From Leptoclinus maculatus (taxonomy: Eukaryota > Chordata > Actinopteri > Perciformes > Stichaeidae): a stretch of DNA of 64,000 nt. How positions within the stretch are numbered: position 1 is the stretch's first letter; each line of letters begins with the position of its first letter. The stretch lies in NCBI GenBank assembly GCA_032191485.1, contig JAVDOI010000016.1, positions 11,890,759 through 11,954,758 on the forward strand, in the 5' to 3' direction. Below the pieces are notes generated by a model. It searched no databases, was not told where the DNA came from, and worked only from the letters and a program-made list of their open reading frames with translations. Positions 37,201 through 49,849 of this stretch are shown here, piece after piece. The translations under genes were made by a program, and so were the position numbers.

Positions 37201-40200
37201 TGGACATTCTCGCAGCATTTTCACACTCAGATCTGATTAATTATAGTGTGATAATAAAGTATAAAGCATGACTGATGATGTTTTCGACCTGTGATGGCTT
37301 TCGTCAGACGTCAGAACTCCTGAGAACAGCACAGTACAGATTTTGTTTCTCCTGGTACCCTTTTCATTTATTCATGTTGATCATTCCGCATCTAATAAAT
37401 ATGCCTGTGCCGTCTTTATATGAAACATGAAGGGAGCCGACTGTGAGTCGTGATGTTCTCTAAACATCACACACTGCAGACTGGTTGCAAGAGAAAGAAT
37501 GTCCGCAGCATCCATTCGCCCCTCCTTCTCTTCTCTCCTACCGTCTTCTGGTCCTGTCAGTTTTGTCTCAACTCGTATACATTCAAGACAGAGTGAACTG
37601 GGGCAGTGTGTATGTCCTGCTAAGTCTTTGCTGGTGCATGTATGCACATATACGTATATACATGTTTTTTATGCCAAGAAAATAGGACTGTTGTGGACTA
37701 CCACAACCTCAAATGCCCAATTCCATATTTAATTTTGGTTATTCCTTGTGTACATTAATAAAAACCCAATCCATACTATAATTTAGAACATATAATCAGC
37801 ACTCCCTTCAGTGCAGCAAAATGAAAGCATTGGGTTTGCAGTTACAGAGTTGGCAGAGGGTAATGTTTGTGCCTGAGGCCTCCTGCATTCCCATAGTCCC
37901 AGTTTGTGTCAGGATATAAATAGAGTTGCTCCACCACCAGAAAGCGGTGCTATAGGTTAGATGCCAGTAGTTGCCTCAGTCCAGGAGAACCCACCCACCG
38001 TCTGTCCCTTGTGACCCCTGAGTCTCTGGACCACTAGCATATGAGCCGAAGTCGCAACAATGGACTTGTTGTAAAACCTGTCTAGCATCACACATTTTGC
38101 TGCAGTGTGTGTTACTCTTGGGCTTTGCTGAAGTGGTGGTTTGATGCACAAGAGCATCAAGCTGAAACACATGCATTATTTGTACACTTATAGAGCTAAA
38201 GGCACATGCAGATTCCTTTTAAACATCGCTTTAGATTCAGTGTAATGATGTATTTCTCAACGTGAGGCTGAACTCTTTTTATCTTCACAGCTCCGCCTCA
38301 GGTAGTTTCCTGTGTGCATATGAATGATGCAAAAGGATCAAATAGCAATATTAATGACAAGGACCTGTGGGTACATTTCAGTTCGGTGGTGTGTAGAAAT
38401 GGGTCTTCGGGGGATAGTCCTGTTCTGCTCTGATACAATCATGACTGACAACCTGGCTGCGTCTACTGACAGTTGTACTGTATGTACGTGTTTGTGTGTA
38501 GCAACAAATGAGAAGCAAATAAAGGAGAGAAAAAGGTTGGGGCGTTAGAAGACGTGATGTCCTTAAGTGTAGGTGTGTGGAGTGTGTGGACACTAATACA
38601 GTAAATGCGCGGTTATTTTGCTTTTGCATTGTTTTCATTATTTTTCTCATTATTTCTTGAGCCTTTCCAAACAACAATGTATTATGTTATTCTTTTGTAT
38701 GCATCGTAAATGTGATGGTCGTCTATTTGAGGGCCAGCTGATTTAATTATACGATGTTTTTGATGAAGCTTACTTTAATTCGTACAGAAGCAGGGCTGTG
38801 GGAAGTTAATAGTTTGTTTTCTATATAGAAAGGTGCAGTTTTATGGTGTCCCTGTTTCAAATGCTACTGCTTAAATATCCTTTATCGGAGCTCATGTGAT
38901 TCATAAGGATTATTTGCAGTGCACAAATCAAATGAGTTGTTTGTGGTTTGGGTTTTGAGCCTGTTCTCTTATATGTTTTTCTAAAATTGAACTTGCAGAA
39001 ACGCACAATGCATAATACAATTTCAAGCAGATTCTCATCGACAGACAATTGCTTTTCAGTGCAGCTTCTGAATATGGCGGATTTGCACTAAAACTGTCTG
39101 ACATCCTCAGTAGTTATTTGCTGTAACTGTAAGCCCCTAGCTTATTGTTTTCTCATAACATGCATCCAATAAATACTTTGCCAGGAGCTGCCTTCTCCTC
39201 ATCTTCATTCTGGTAGTTCAACTTGATAACATGAATGTCGGCTCAAGAATCACAACTGTTGAATAAAACAAGTGTTGTATTTATAGCACCCTCAGAATTT
39301 CCAATAAAATTCACACTCCTCAGAGAGACATATTCTGCTCACGGCAATAAAACACAATATATTCTGTAGTACTGTGATGAATGCTGAGGTGGAAAGGAAT
39401 CAGACAATTCAGACTGAATACGCCTACTTTTTAAATTTCTTCCATTTTTTACATGTATGTTTTTGTCTTTACAGCTTCCCATCATAAATCACTGTCCTTC
39501 AACAGCTAACTATGTTCCCTCCTTTATGAAATGCCCCGTATATTGAGTCTGATGAGCAAACAATTGCTTCTTATGCTCAATTAAGAAAGCATTTCCTGTT
39601 AATCACTAGCTGGGATATCAGTGAGCCTCTTGTTCACCTCCAACTTTAATTACTGCTCTTCTATGATGGAGACAATGATGGAGTCCACATAGTGTTTTAA
39701 ACTAACCCAAGAGCCAACAGATAATCATAATCTTTGCCATTTGTTCTGCTCTTCTTTCCAATTTACCCAGGTGGTTTTGTGTGCAGAAAAAACTTAATGA
39801 TTGTCCACAACTCTCGCCCTAATTGTTCACTTTTATGCTAAATACATGTTATAAAGTCACACGTGTTGCTGCAGGGAGACAGCTTAGCACAAAACTCATG
39901 ACCTACCACTGGATCAGCTAGTTTTCGATTGGCATTGAGCATATGTACAGTAGTAGCTCTGAATAATACACCAGAGGAAAAACAAAATTAGAACAAAAAA
40001 GTCAGATTAAACCAACACTTTATTTAAGACACTGATATTTTACAGTTCATGGATTCACTTCTTTTGCTAAAATGAATTTGACTGAAAACGTCGGTGCTTC
40101 ATGGCAATCCTACAATACTCACCGGTGCACATGAATCTACAACAACTGAAGAGATATGTACAGAAATCTGTGATCCCAAATTCTTTCAATGTGTTACTTT

Positions 40201-42913
40201 TGATAGTATAAATAAATAATGTCAGTGTGCTCGCATTTGGAATCCTTGACACAATGTTTACTCCCTGAACAGAACTACTTTACCTGACAGCCCTCACCCT
40301 CGAGACAAACTTTACGTGCATGACAAACAACGGCAAAAACTGTAACGCTGAAGGGTAAAAGCCTTGACATCAATCTATTTAATGTATCTACAAAAACAGT
40401 GAAACATCTTACAGTAAATGAGAAACCCCACCGTAGCAAAATTCAAGTTCTGTTTTTTTCTCAGCAGACAATATGAACAGTTTCAATGCATCACAGTTCA
40501 CACGAAGGCCCAGACTGGTGGAAAAAAAACAACTGAAACCCCGCTGATCTATATAAAACACTAAATTAAAGAACAGTGAGTAACTCAGATGATGACACAC
40601 TCATCATAGCTAATTTCCCAAGCGGTCGTGCTACCGTGCCACAGCTCACCGATTCAAATAAACTTGTCACTAAACTAACAGAGCCAGCAGAGCAGCAAGG
40701 AGTAATGCTGCACTCTGGTCAGGCCTTGAATCTCACTAACAAACGGATATAAAAAACATTCAAGACTTCATAAAAGGCTGTGACCGTGTCATGATTTTTC
40801 AATGTAGCAGAGAAAGATGAGGTCAGAACTTCAGCTCCACACAGAGACTGAGACATACTTAAAAATGCATAACAAATGCACGTCTTTCTATTCAATGTAC
40901 TAAAAAGTATATATGACTAATAAGTCTGCGTTGCAGCAGTATGCAGCTACACTGTACGTGTGGGTGTCTATTTTACGCCAAACAGAATATTACAGGATGG
41001 ATAATGGCATGAAATTAGGTACTTTGTCACATAATTCTTCCTCCAGATACACATGTTGTTTTTTAAATACACAGAGGAGTGCAATGTCAATTTCATACAA
41101 AATTGTAATAGTGTATATCCACTGGTTTCAATTCCAATCATGGACAGTTCCCTCCTCGGTTGAGGAGCAGATCAAAGACTGATGTGATAGAACTGTTGTT
41201 GTTTTAGCTGCACTCCTGCTGCTTGATTTTAGTTTTCTAGTACAGAATTACTTTTCTATCAATTAAAAACCTTCCTCAAGTCAAAAAATATACATTTCTA
41301 CATTCAAATTCTGTAAATACAGTAAAATAGTTTCTGTCTGACAGCTTGCTCTAGTCTAGCTTAGAGCAATCAGCGAGCCTTTACAGATCATCAAAAGTAC
41401 CATTTGTTTTTGATTATTTCTATCATTTTTTTTTTTCCGTTTTTTGTTTTTTTACAGATACAATCTTTAGAACCATGTCCCTTTTCTTTCTGAGAAATCC
41501 CAAACAGTTTTTTCTGTATTACTGCCTGGCTCCATGTGCAAACTGAGCTCTCTTTACGGTACAATGCAACAGGCCAGCCAGCAATCCGTGCTTCCCTTTT
41601 TAAGCTAGGCTAACCTCTATTTCCCTTTTCAAACAGTCAAGCACACATTAAGCCATTCGGACAAATCAATAAATTATAGTGCTTATCATCTCACAATGAC
41701 AACTTTGAAATAGGACTGCAACATTTTGAGAAAATGCCCCGTACTTGCAGGCAAATACTATCCCTCGCAATGAAATGTGTGAAACCATGAAGTCCAAAAA
41801 AGAATAGTTAACACCCCCATAAAGATGAGCCAGAAATGCTACAAAACATAAACTGTTAAATTGTGTTTCTTCTTGGCAGTTATGTTAAAAAAAAAGCCTG
41901 TTGTTTGCAAACTTTATATTCACACTTACAGGATACCTTCCTCTGAGCTCAGGCCACTTGTAGTTCATACAACATACTGTCTCTTCTTTCAGATGCTTTG
42001 TTCAGGATTGACTACATGTGTGAAACACATGATGCAATGGAATAACAGGCCTTTCAAAAACGTTTCATGAATGTAAAGGAGCCAAAATGTCCTCACTTTA
42101 TCCTATATATATATTCTGGAGTTATGGCCAAAAACACGTTTTACAGCGACTTTTGACCAATAAATTCGAATCAGTTCATCCTTGAGTCCAAGTGGACGAT
42201 TGTGCCAAAATTGAAGAAATTCCCCTCAAGGCGTCCCTGAGATATCACATTCACAGGAATAGGGCGGACGGCAGGAAGGAAGGGCGGAAGAACGGACGGA
42301 TAGACGGACAAACCGAAGACGTAATGCTTCTGGCTTCTAGTTGAGTTGTTCTTATGTTTTGGCTACACGTTGGCTCATCTTTAACAGGAGTGATTATTCT
42401 AGATGGCACTATACTGGACATCTTAAAACATTCACCGGAAATTATGTCAATTCCACGTACCTATCTCTATTTATAGGATACATACATGTTTATGTTTTAT
42501 TTTGTGACAGACTACAGAGGTTTGTCCTGTATTTCAGCGAGATTTAAGAGACCAATTATTTTGTTCCTAAATATGCAATAAATAGCGCAGCTCATAAAGG
42601 AGCTCGTCTCCCGTGAGTCGTAAATACAGCAGAAGGCTTTTCTTTTATCATTGTCTATGTCTTTATAGTCACTGTTAATCTATTCATGTTCTCCATTATT
42701 AATGTGCATACATTTACTCTCTCCTGCATAGCACTATATTGTCAGTATTTTGGTTTGATGAAGGAGATTATTTGCTTGAGCTGTGTAGTCTCAACTCGTT
42801 GTGCTACTAACGTTTGCAGAATGCCTACAGCTGAGACTCATGATCTACTCATTCTATCTACTTATAGTCTGGTGTGCATTACCCCCTACTTTCATACTGT
42901 CATCCTGCGGTGT
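34253..42913. other. Sequence between SLC35F3 5' exons and the KCNK1 stop codon
   Basis: No coding exon is supported. The portion next to KCNK1 should include its 3' UTR. AATAAA signals on the minus strand occur at about 42502-42497 and 40024-40019, the latter followed by T-rich sequence; either could end the transcript. A GGT-type repeat lies at about 34351-34382, and a fish repeat fragment at 42125-42335. The 36800-37270 stretch is AT-rich with TAATTA cores and no repeat or ORF. Confidence 0.35.
42125..42335 (+). repeat. Interspersed repeat fragment of a common fish type
   Basis: Contains 'cagttcatccttgagtccaa' followed by 'gtggacgattgtgcc', then 'ccctgagatatcacattcac' and a GGACGGACAAACC-type GACG/GGACG tail near 42270-42320. 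These phrases recur across teleost genomes, often next to non-LTR elements. It may lie in the KCNK1 3' UTR if the distal polyadenylation signal is used. Confidence 0.6.
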
Positions 42914-43173
42914 TTACTGGATCATGGGATCATCATTGGGAGAGGACAGTTGAGTCGGGACACTGACAAACGACTGGATCTTGCCCTCGGAGTAAAGCGT
43001 GGCTCTGTTCGACACAGTAGTGAAGGACAGGTGGTCATGCTCCAAAATGGCGAGGCGGTCCTGCGGCTTGTCCTTCTTCAGGTAGAACATCTTCCTCAGC
43101 TGCTTCAGTTGCTGCAGCTCGCAGAAGGTCTCCAGCACCACCAGCATGACAATCAGACCCAGGATCAGGTAGA
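42914..43173 (-). CDS. kcnk1: KCNK1 coding exon 3 with stop
   Basis: The acceptor (TTTTGTCTCGTCAG) ends at 43174 and the TAA stop is at 42916-42914. Encodes V251 (split) through Q336: TM4 (IVMLVVLETFCEL), K274, the basic FYLKKDK segment, and the cytosolic tail with the conserved EHDHLSF block. The extreme C-terminus differs from mammals, as is usual for this family. Confidence 0.96.
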
Positions 43174-46100
43174 CTGACGAGACAAAACACACAGGCAAGG
43201 AAAGGGATGACAAGAGGCATGAGTAACTAGCTGCAGTGAGTAGGATCATTATCATCATCATCAAAAACAAACAATAGCCACACATTTTCAACACTGACAA
43301 TAAATTACCTTAGTATTTATTTTTTAAAGGACTTAATACTGTTTATATTGTCTCTTTGTATAATATATATTATTATATATAATAATATTTGTTATATATA
43401 TATATATATTATTTTGTAAATATGTTTTATTGCTTTTCACAGTTTTTATCCCACCAGGGAAGATGATACACAATAAACATAAATTACAGATGAAATTGAA
43501 ATCCTCATTTTCCAACCGCCAAAAACATATTTTTACGATTTCTGTAAAACACAAGTATTATATATATTTTTCATAAAAACTGTTGTTTATATGCACAGAC
43601 AGAAGAGGGCAGTGGCTGGCTAACCATGATAAGAACAGAGTGTGTGTGCTTTGTTGAATGATGAGATGAAATGAGAAACAGACAAATGCACTGTTTACAC
43701 ATAAATGTTTTGTTAATCAGTGTCTGCAGTAAAATCTTTCCCTGATTGGCTTTCACTAGCAAACCATCTTTGACAGAATCCAACATGAACAATCCCCCTG
43801 AAACTCCCGAGCAACCCAAGGTATTTCTAGACCGGTGTATGAACTATATGAACCGTAGTAAAACTATACTGCATACGCACTACCGTCATTTATACACTGA
43901 TATAAACAGGACTACTACAGCACTATAAGTGGCATGTTAACAAGTCTGTTGTTTCTGAATTAGCAACTATTTAAAATACACTTGAGATCCCTTTTGTTTG
44001 GATTCAATTAAGAAGGCAGAACATACTGTATGTGCACAAAATAGTGCTGCACTTCAAATGCAAAAGCACAAAAGCAGTGACTGGCATGAGTTGTTCATTT
44101 GTCGCAAACTGTTGCAAACAACCGAATGTTATTGCAGATTGCAAATGTCGCTTACGACACTAACATGTCGCTCTTCACATAGGACGTTGCTCAAATGTGT
44201 CTGTTGTTATTTGAGCTAACGAATACATCCTGTCACAGCCTTCTCTCCTCCTACAGACTGACACTCTGCTCCTACTGAATGACGTCTCTCTGGCTGGTGC
44301 GTAACAAACACCCACACATGCAGGCGACAGTTCACTTGAGTAGCGTTCAACATGTATGCCCACCCGCAGCTTGTCAAGAGTGCAACGGTTCAAATGAAAT
44401 TAGGCTTTTTCTAATTCTAGTCACTATTAGACCTGACAGCGCCGCTGACAGGAAGCTGCACAATCAACCAGAAAATGCAATCAATGCCTTGCTGATCTCC
44501 ATTAGGCCATGGCTAAAAAACATTTCCACACTGCACTGTGCTGTGTTGCCTGACTGATTATGTAAAACAGGCTGGAAAAAGCAATGAATATGTCAACATT
44601 TTTGCTTTATCAGCAGCATCCAGCAAGTTAGAAAATAGTGTAGAATTGTTGCATTGTTTAGAAGTTTGCAGTGAAAAGTTATCTTGCAGAATATATGCTT
44701 CCTGTAGTAAAATCCATTACACGCTGTGTGAGTAGGACAGGCTAATTATTACCCCTAATTAGATATGCACTGTTTCATTTCAAATTTTTTTTGTTTTGTT
44801 TTGTAATAGAAGCCTATTTCAATATCAAAGCAATATAATTACTACTGTATCTGTCAGGCAAAACTATAAATCACATGACATTTTGTCTACCCAAAGCTGT
44901 AAAGTGCAATGAGTCAAACTGAGATAAAGCCACTAAAGCCAATAAAAGCTGGATCTGAAACAGGAACCTGTGCGTCAGGATTACGGTTTCAGGATCAACC
45001 ACGTATATCTGATTCCCGTCTGTGTGTTTGTCATTTTAAAGCAAGTGTTCACCATATTGCACACTAAATAAGACATTTCTTACTTATGTTTTAACAATAC
45101 GTTTTCGTACAGGTAAAATAATTAACCCAGCTGATTGTGTCACACCCAGGTAGTACAAAGTTCACCATCATAAAACGTGTCATATGTGATCTTCTCATAT
45201 CAGTTAAGAATTTATTCTTAACTGATATTGGGACTATTTAACTTGAGCAAATTTACATTACACTACATGTTACAGTTATAGTGCACACATTATAAATCAT
45301 TTTTAGGGGTTTGTTTCATAAACCATGCCACAGCTGTGTGCCAGTCGTCTCATCCGTAACATATTTGTTTGCTCACAGCACATATCATTTTAAAATGATA
45401 TGCTGTTTAAAATGATTCATACAGTACCATTACAAACACCTCAATGAGAATGACAGTGGACAGTAGGTGGAAACCAATTTGAGACGTTACTGCGGCCACG
45501 AAAATAAGAAGAATCATCGGCACTCACCAGTGATGGCCACTTTGTAGAGCTCCCTGAACCTCTGATTGGCCGCCTCTCCAGGTACGTAATCACCCAGGCC
45601 GATGGTGCTGAGGGAAATGAAGCAGAAGTAGAAGGACTCCAGGAAGTTCCAGTTCTCCTCCAGCGCTGAGAAGATGGCGGCGGGGATGAGAAAGAAGCAA
45701 GAGACGGCCAACGTGGCGAGCACAGAGGCGTGAACGATGGCCACCAGTGGCTTGGACAGGCCCCAGCGCCTGTGGATGTACATGACCGGCCTCCGCGTGC
45801 TGAACACCATGATCCTTTGCACCACAGCAGTGAGGAAGAGGAGGGTGAAGGGGATGCCAATCACTGAGTAGATGATGCAGAAGGCCTTCCCGCCATCCGA
45901 CAGTGGTGCTGTGTGACCATATCCTGTGGAAAAAACAAACGGGACAGAAAATCAATATATGTAAACGTTCGCCCAACGTTTTTTGGAATTCAGCCCGTTT
46001 CTGGTTTATTTAAACTTATCTAAACTTAATTTTATACAGGGCTGGTTCATGAGCATACATGCTCTTTCAAAGCAACAACCTGTTATCGTTTTTACTGAGA

Positions 46101-47773
46101 AATGAAATAACAGGCCGTGTCACAGTGTCACTAAGTATAAGAGTCAATAACAGAGGAACAGACAGTAGAAAATGTACAGGCTCAATTAAAGCAATTACTG
46201 GCAGGTAGAGGATGATTGTTGATGTCATTTGATGTCATGTTAATGTAAAAAAAAGGGTTTACAGTAAAAACCTAACATGCTCTCATGAAGTGTACCAAAC
46301 AAGAGTGTTACATATACCATGGGTCACTAACACGAGTGTGTGAGTGAAGAAATTGCAGTAGGCTTGCTTGTGATTTGAGCTTCCGCTTGGTATTCATTAA
46401 ATACAATGCAGCTGCTTCTGTTTTCACACTGGTTCCCTTCCTCTTTTTCTCTGATGGCAGTTAAAGGTAGTTTCAACATGGTGTCTAATTCAGTATTGTG
46501 TGCTAGTATTTATAACGTCTGAGTAACGATCAACAGCAGGTGTTTGATATATCATGGTTGGTGGGACAAAATGAGGAACAAACTCATTTAGAAAATACCA
46601 TAGCGAAAATGGAAAAGGTTTGAGACGAAGAAAGCCAAAGCAATCAGAAAGAGTCAGAGGTCCATGTGACGACACGGCAGTCAAGTTGAGACTTGAATAG
46701 AAAAGGTTTTATGCAGCCAGGAAGGAACTGCTGTGCGTGGTATCAGCACGATCTGTATGTTGAAACTTCCGAGATAACTGCTGCCATGTGGTCAGGCTGC
46801 ACTTATTCAGGTGTCCTCACAGATCATCTGCAAGCTAAGCTAGCAATACTAGAAAAAACCCTCCATGCACAGTGTCATGCAAAAACTTTGCAAATGCCTG
46901 AAGAGGAAACACACACACACACAACTATTTGTTAAAGGCTTTACCTGAATAATATGACTGCCTGGGGGGGGAGGCGATGATGTTGACACAGACAATGTCT
47001 CAAGTTTGTGTACTGTATGTTTTGCAAGAGGGCTGTTCACATACAGCAATGTTTATCAAATTAGATCCTACCGACTGCAAGGCGATGTTTATTGTGACAA
47101 CAAACATGCGAGATGTAAACACACATGTCTGAAGCTTCTGTATCTAAATAACCAGAGCAACTAATACAAACAGACCTGATTGAACTACCGGGAAAAGTAA
47201 TTCAGTTACAATTACCATGACCCATGTTTAGTTTCCTCAACCTGCCTATACATTCAGTCGGCCAAACGTTTGTGTTCCTAGTAGTGGCTCAGGTACCTTA
47301 CAGGGCAGACAGACAGGGGCCCGCTTAAGACTAATGCATAGACTTAAACATAGTCTTGTCTTATCGTGGGGACCTGATCGGCTGCAGCATCACCTGTAAT
47401 ACTGTCATCAACGCTTACCTGTGGTGGACAGCACGGTGCTCGCAAAAAACAGGGCAGAAGTGAAGTCCCAGTTCCAGTTAGCCGAGGCGTTATTGAGTAT
47501 GGAAACCCCATAATTACTGGCATCCAGGGCTTTCTGTAGGAACCGCTCCAGACGCTCCTCCGATAGACATTCATTCTCCTGGAGGAACTGTTTCTTAATG
47601 GTCCTCAGCTCCTGGCGCAGGAGGTCTTCATAAGGCAGCTCAACCGAGGAAAAGACAACAGCGCCGAATACGAGATAAAGGATGTACCCCAAGACTAGAG
47701 ACACAAAATACCACGTCGATTTGTGACTCTGTATCAACCGCACACACGAATTGCTGGCTAGAGACGGAAGCAT
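42914..47773 (-). CDS. kcnk1: KCNK1 (TWIK-1) two-pore-domain potassium channel, complete, gene-level span
   Basis: KCNK1 forms dimeric background potassium channels in plasma and endosomal membranes. Joining the three coding exons gives 1011 bp, 336 residues plus stop, the same length as the human protein as I recall it. Visible features: TM1 at about 22-42 (LVLGYILYLVFGAVVFSSVE); cap cysteine C69; glycosylation sequon N95-A-S; first filter T118-G-Y-G with the pH-sensing H122; TM2 about 132-155; TM3 about 180-200; second filter T225-I-G-L-G-D; TM4 about 252-268; K274, the reported SUMO site. The endocytic di-isoleucine of human (293-294) reads IL here. Introns are 1495 and 2354 bp with GT-AG borders and phase 1 junctions. 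The gene is head to head with MAP3K4 and points toward SLC35F3. Teleosts often keep two KCNK1 copies; which one this is cannot be decided here. Confidence 0.96.
43174..45527. other. KCNK1 intron 2
   Basis: Intron of 2354 bp. It includes an AT-rich tract at about 43355-43425 and no recognised exon. The open frames on either strand look random. Confidence 0.85.
45528..45923 (-). CDS. kcnk1: KCNK1 coding exon 2
   Basis: The acceptor TTTTTTCCACAG ends at 45924; the donor GTGAGT has its GT at 45527-45526. Encodes G119 (split) through T250: the GYGH filter, TM2 (AFCIIYSVIGIPFTLLFLTA), the TM2-TM3 linker, TM3, and the second pore with T225-I-G-L-G-D at 225-230. Ends in phase 1. Confidence 0.96.
45924..47418. 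other. KCNK1 intron 1
   Basis: Intron of 1495 bp splitting the codon for G119 inside the first selectivity filter. No exon or RNA is seen within it; a short AC repeat occurs at about 46909-46922. Confidence 0.85.
47419..47773 (-). CDS. kcnk1: KCNK1 coding exon 1
   Basis: Starts with ATG at 47773-47771 (MLPSLASNSCVRL), a start supported by alignment with the vertebrate N-terminus, and encodes 118 residues plus one base. It covers TM1, the extracellular cap with C69 and N95, and the first pore helix up to the filter threonine T118. The donor is GTAAGC (GT at 47418-47417). Confidence 0.96.
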
Positions 47774-48689
47774 TTTCAAGAGGTATCCCCTCGGTGTTAC
47801 GCTCCGGGTTGATATAAATCAATAGCCTTCTAAACCAATGTTATTAATGTAATCGTCCCGCGCGTTGTAGCCTAAAGAGGGATGTTGTTACAGACAAAGC
47901 TCAATGAGATCTCTTCCCCCCTCCGCGGAACCTGCGGTGACACTTGAGGCTTTCAGGTGCAGTCGGACATATCCATGTTGTTGGATGAGAACTAGCCTAT
48001 TTTGGCTTGGGATGCTGAGATTCCCCCACGTGATATGCTCTTATAGTTGTGGTCGTCATGGGTGGACAACAGATCATTTAAATGTATAGAAGCACGTGGA
48101 ACGGGTGCAACCCTCGTTTACGCTCCTTTCTCTCTAATGCTATCTTAGGCTGCAAAAAAACCAAACATTTGAGTCTGATTTTTAAAATGATACAACTCAG
48201 CAACTTCTACCATTTACACCCTATATATATATTTATTTGAGAAAAATAAACACAAAGTCAAAGGCTCCTAAATGTAGTTTCCGTGTTTCCGAGCTTAAAG
48301 GGGCACCTGAAGGCAGCAAGTGATGTGGCGGCGACAAAGGCCGTGTGACGTAGGCGTTTCCTCTTCTCTCCTCCCAGGTCGCTGAGGCCGGGTTGTGTTT
48401 TGACGTCTTTCAGTTTCAATTCAAAGCCAATCGAAAACGTCAGTCTCCTCGCCCATTGTTTTGTAACTTAAGATAGTGACAAGGAAGAGTGAACATGACA
48501 CGCCCCGATAGGCATGTGGGGTGTGGAGGAGAGACAGGTTTGGTTTCTTAACCTGTAGTGAAACTATTTTGTAACTATGCACCATTTCCTCTAAAATCTA
48601 ATCTGAAATTAGACAAATTGTCTCATGAATGTGATTTGAAGTTAGCTCATGAATGACATTTCAAAAGGCTTTATTTTGTATGTGTTTCA
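47774..48689. other. KCNK1 5' flank
   Basis: Should include the KCNK1 5' UTR and promoter. No TATA box is convincing. The GC-richer part at 48300-48500 is described separately. Confidence 0.4.
48340..48435. promoter_or_regulatory. Candidate CRE/CCAAT cluster upstream of KCNK1
   Basis: Contains TGACGTA at 48346-48352, TGACGTC at 48401-48407 and a CCAAT core at 48427-48431 within a locally GC-rich stretch 570-660 bp upstream of the KCNK1 ATG. The clustering suggests a promoter, but no transcription start can be placed. Confidence 0.35.
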
Positions 48690-49450
48690 GACTTGTCTTG
48701 AACACATATGCATCAGTTATAGTCTGGAATTATTGAGGAAATACTATTACTATATACTATAAAACTCCAATTTTCAGTTATTAGATATTTTCTCGTTACA
48801 AAATTATGACTTTTACTTTGAAATATCTCTTAATTGGTAGAGTAAAAATTTCAGATTTTCAGTATGGGTAAAGTCAGAGATGCCCTAAACACATATACAT
48901 CAGTCATTGAATGGAATTATTGAGAAAAATATTTTTATAGCACCTCGAATATTCAGTTATTAGATATTTTCTCGGTACAGATGTATGACATTTACTTTGA
49001 AATATCTCTTAATTGGTAAAGTAAAAATGTCAGATTGTCTCTATGGGGTGAGTCAACGATGTCCTGAACATATATACATCAGTAATTGTTTGGAATTATT
49101 GAGAAAATACTTTTTATAACACTTCAAATATTCAGAAATGTACCTGTTTCTCGGTACAAATGTATGACTTTTACTTTGAAATATCTCTTAATTGGTACAG
49201 TAAAAATGTCTGATTTTCAATCTGTGTGGAGTCAAAGATGTCCTGAACACATATACATCAGTCATTGTATGGAAATATTGACAAGAATATTAGCACCTTA
49301 CACATTTCAGAAATTAGCTATTTGAAGGTGCAATTTCAGTTCACAGTTTGTACTTCATAAAATATCTTAATTGGTACAGTTAACATGTTTGATTTTTGTT
49401 TGGATGTGGTCAGAAATGTCCTGAACACATACATATCAGTAAGTCAGATT
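48690..49450. repeat. Tandem array, unit about 179 bp, four to five diverged copies
   Basis: The landmark ACACATATRCATCAG recurs at 48702, 48889, 49068, 49247 and 49425 (the last two slightly altered), a spacing of 187, 179, 179 and 178 bp. Each unit also carries TGGAATTATTGAG, TTCAGTTATTAGATATTTTC and GAAATATCTCTTAATTGG in the same order. The units are AT-rich and noncoding. The array lies between divergent KCNK1 and MAP3K4. Confidence 0.9.
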
Positions 49451-49849
49451 GATATTATTAATTTAATTATCTTTCCAGCAACCCTACAATCAAAGAATAA
49501 AGACACAATTTAGTTGTATTTTCCCTTTAACACACGAGGTGCAGGTAACATGTTTTGTACTTAATGTTAATATAATTAATTTAATCTTATTTCCACAAAT
49601 GCAATTTGTGTATACGCTTATTTGACATCTTATTTTAAAAACCGGATGTTGTCTCACGTTAATCTTTCCGCTAACTTTGCAAAGTGCTTCGCTCGCTCCC
49701 GATCTGTGCCGTTTCAATACGTTTACCGTGAATTTCAGCATATAGGCGCACTACAATTTAAGTGTCTGCTGGGTTGACCACGGAGATCCGAGAGACATTT
49801 TTACTTTCTCAGATATTCCGTATCATGGAAACCAGACGCAAACAAAGGC

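Noticed and set aside
42686..43177. Plus-strand frame of 163 residues over KCNK1 exon 3
   Set aside because: Its C-terminal half is antisense to a conserved exon and the remainder has no similarity or splice context.
45441..45976. Additional minus-strand frames overlapping KCNK1 exon 2
   Set aside because: Out-of-frame shadows of the channel exon.
49500..49745. Minus-strand 83-residue frame in the KCNK1/MAP3K4 intergenic region
   Set aside because: No conserved domain, no splice signals, AT-rich random composition.
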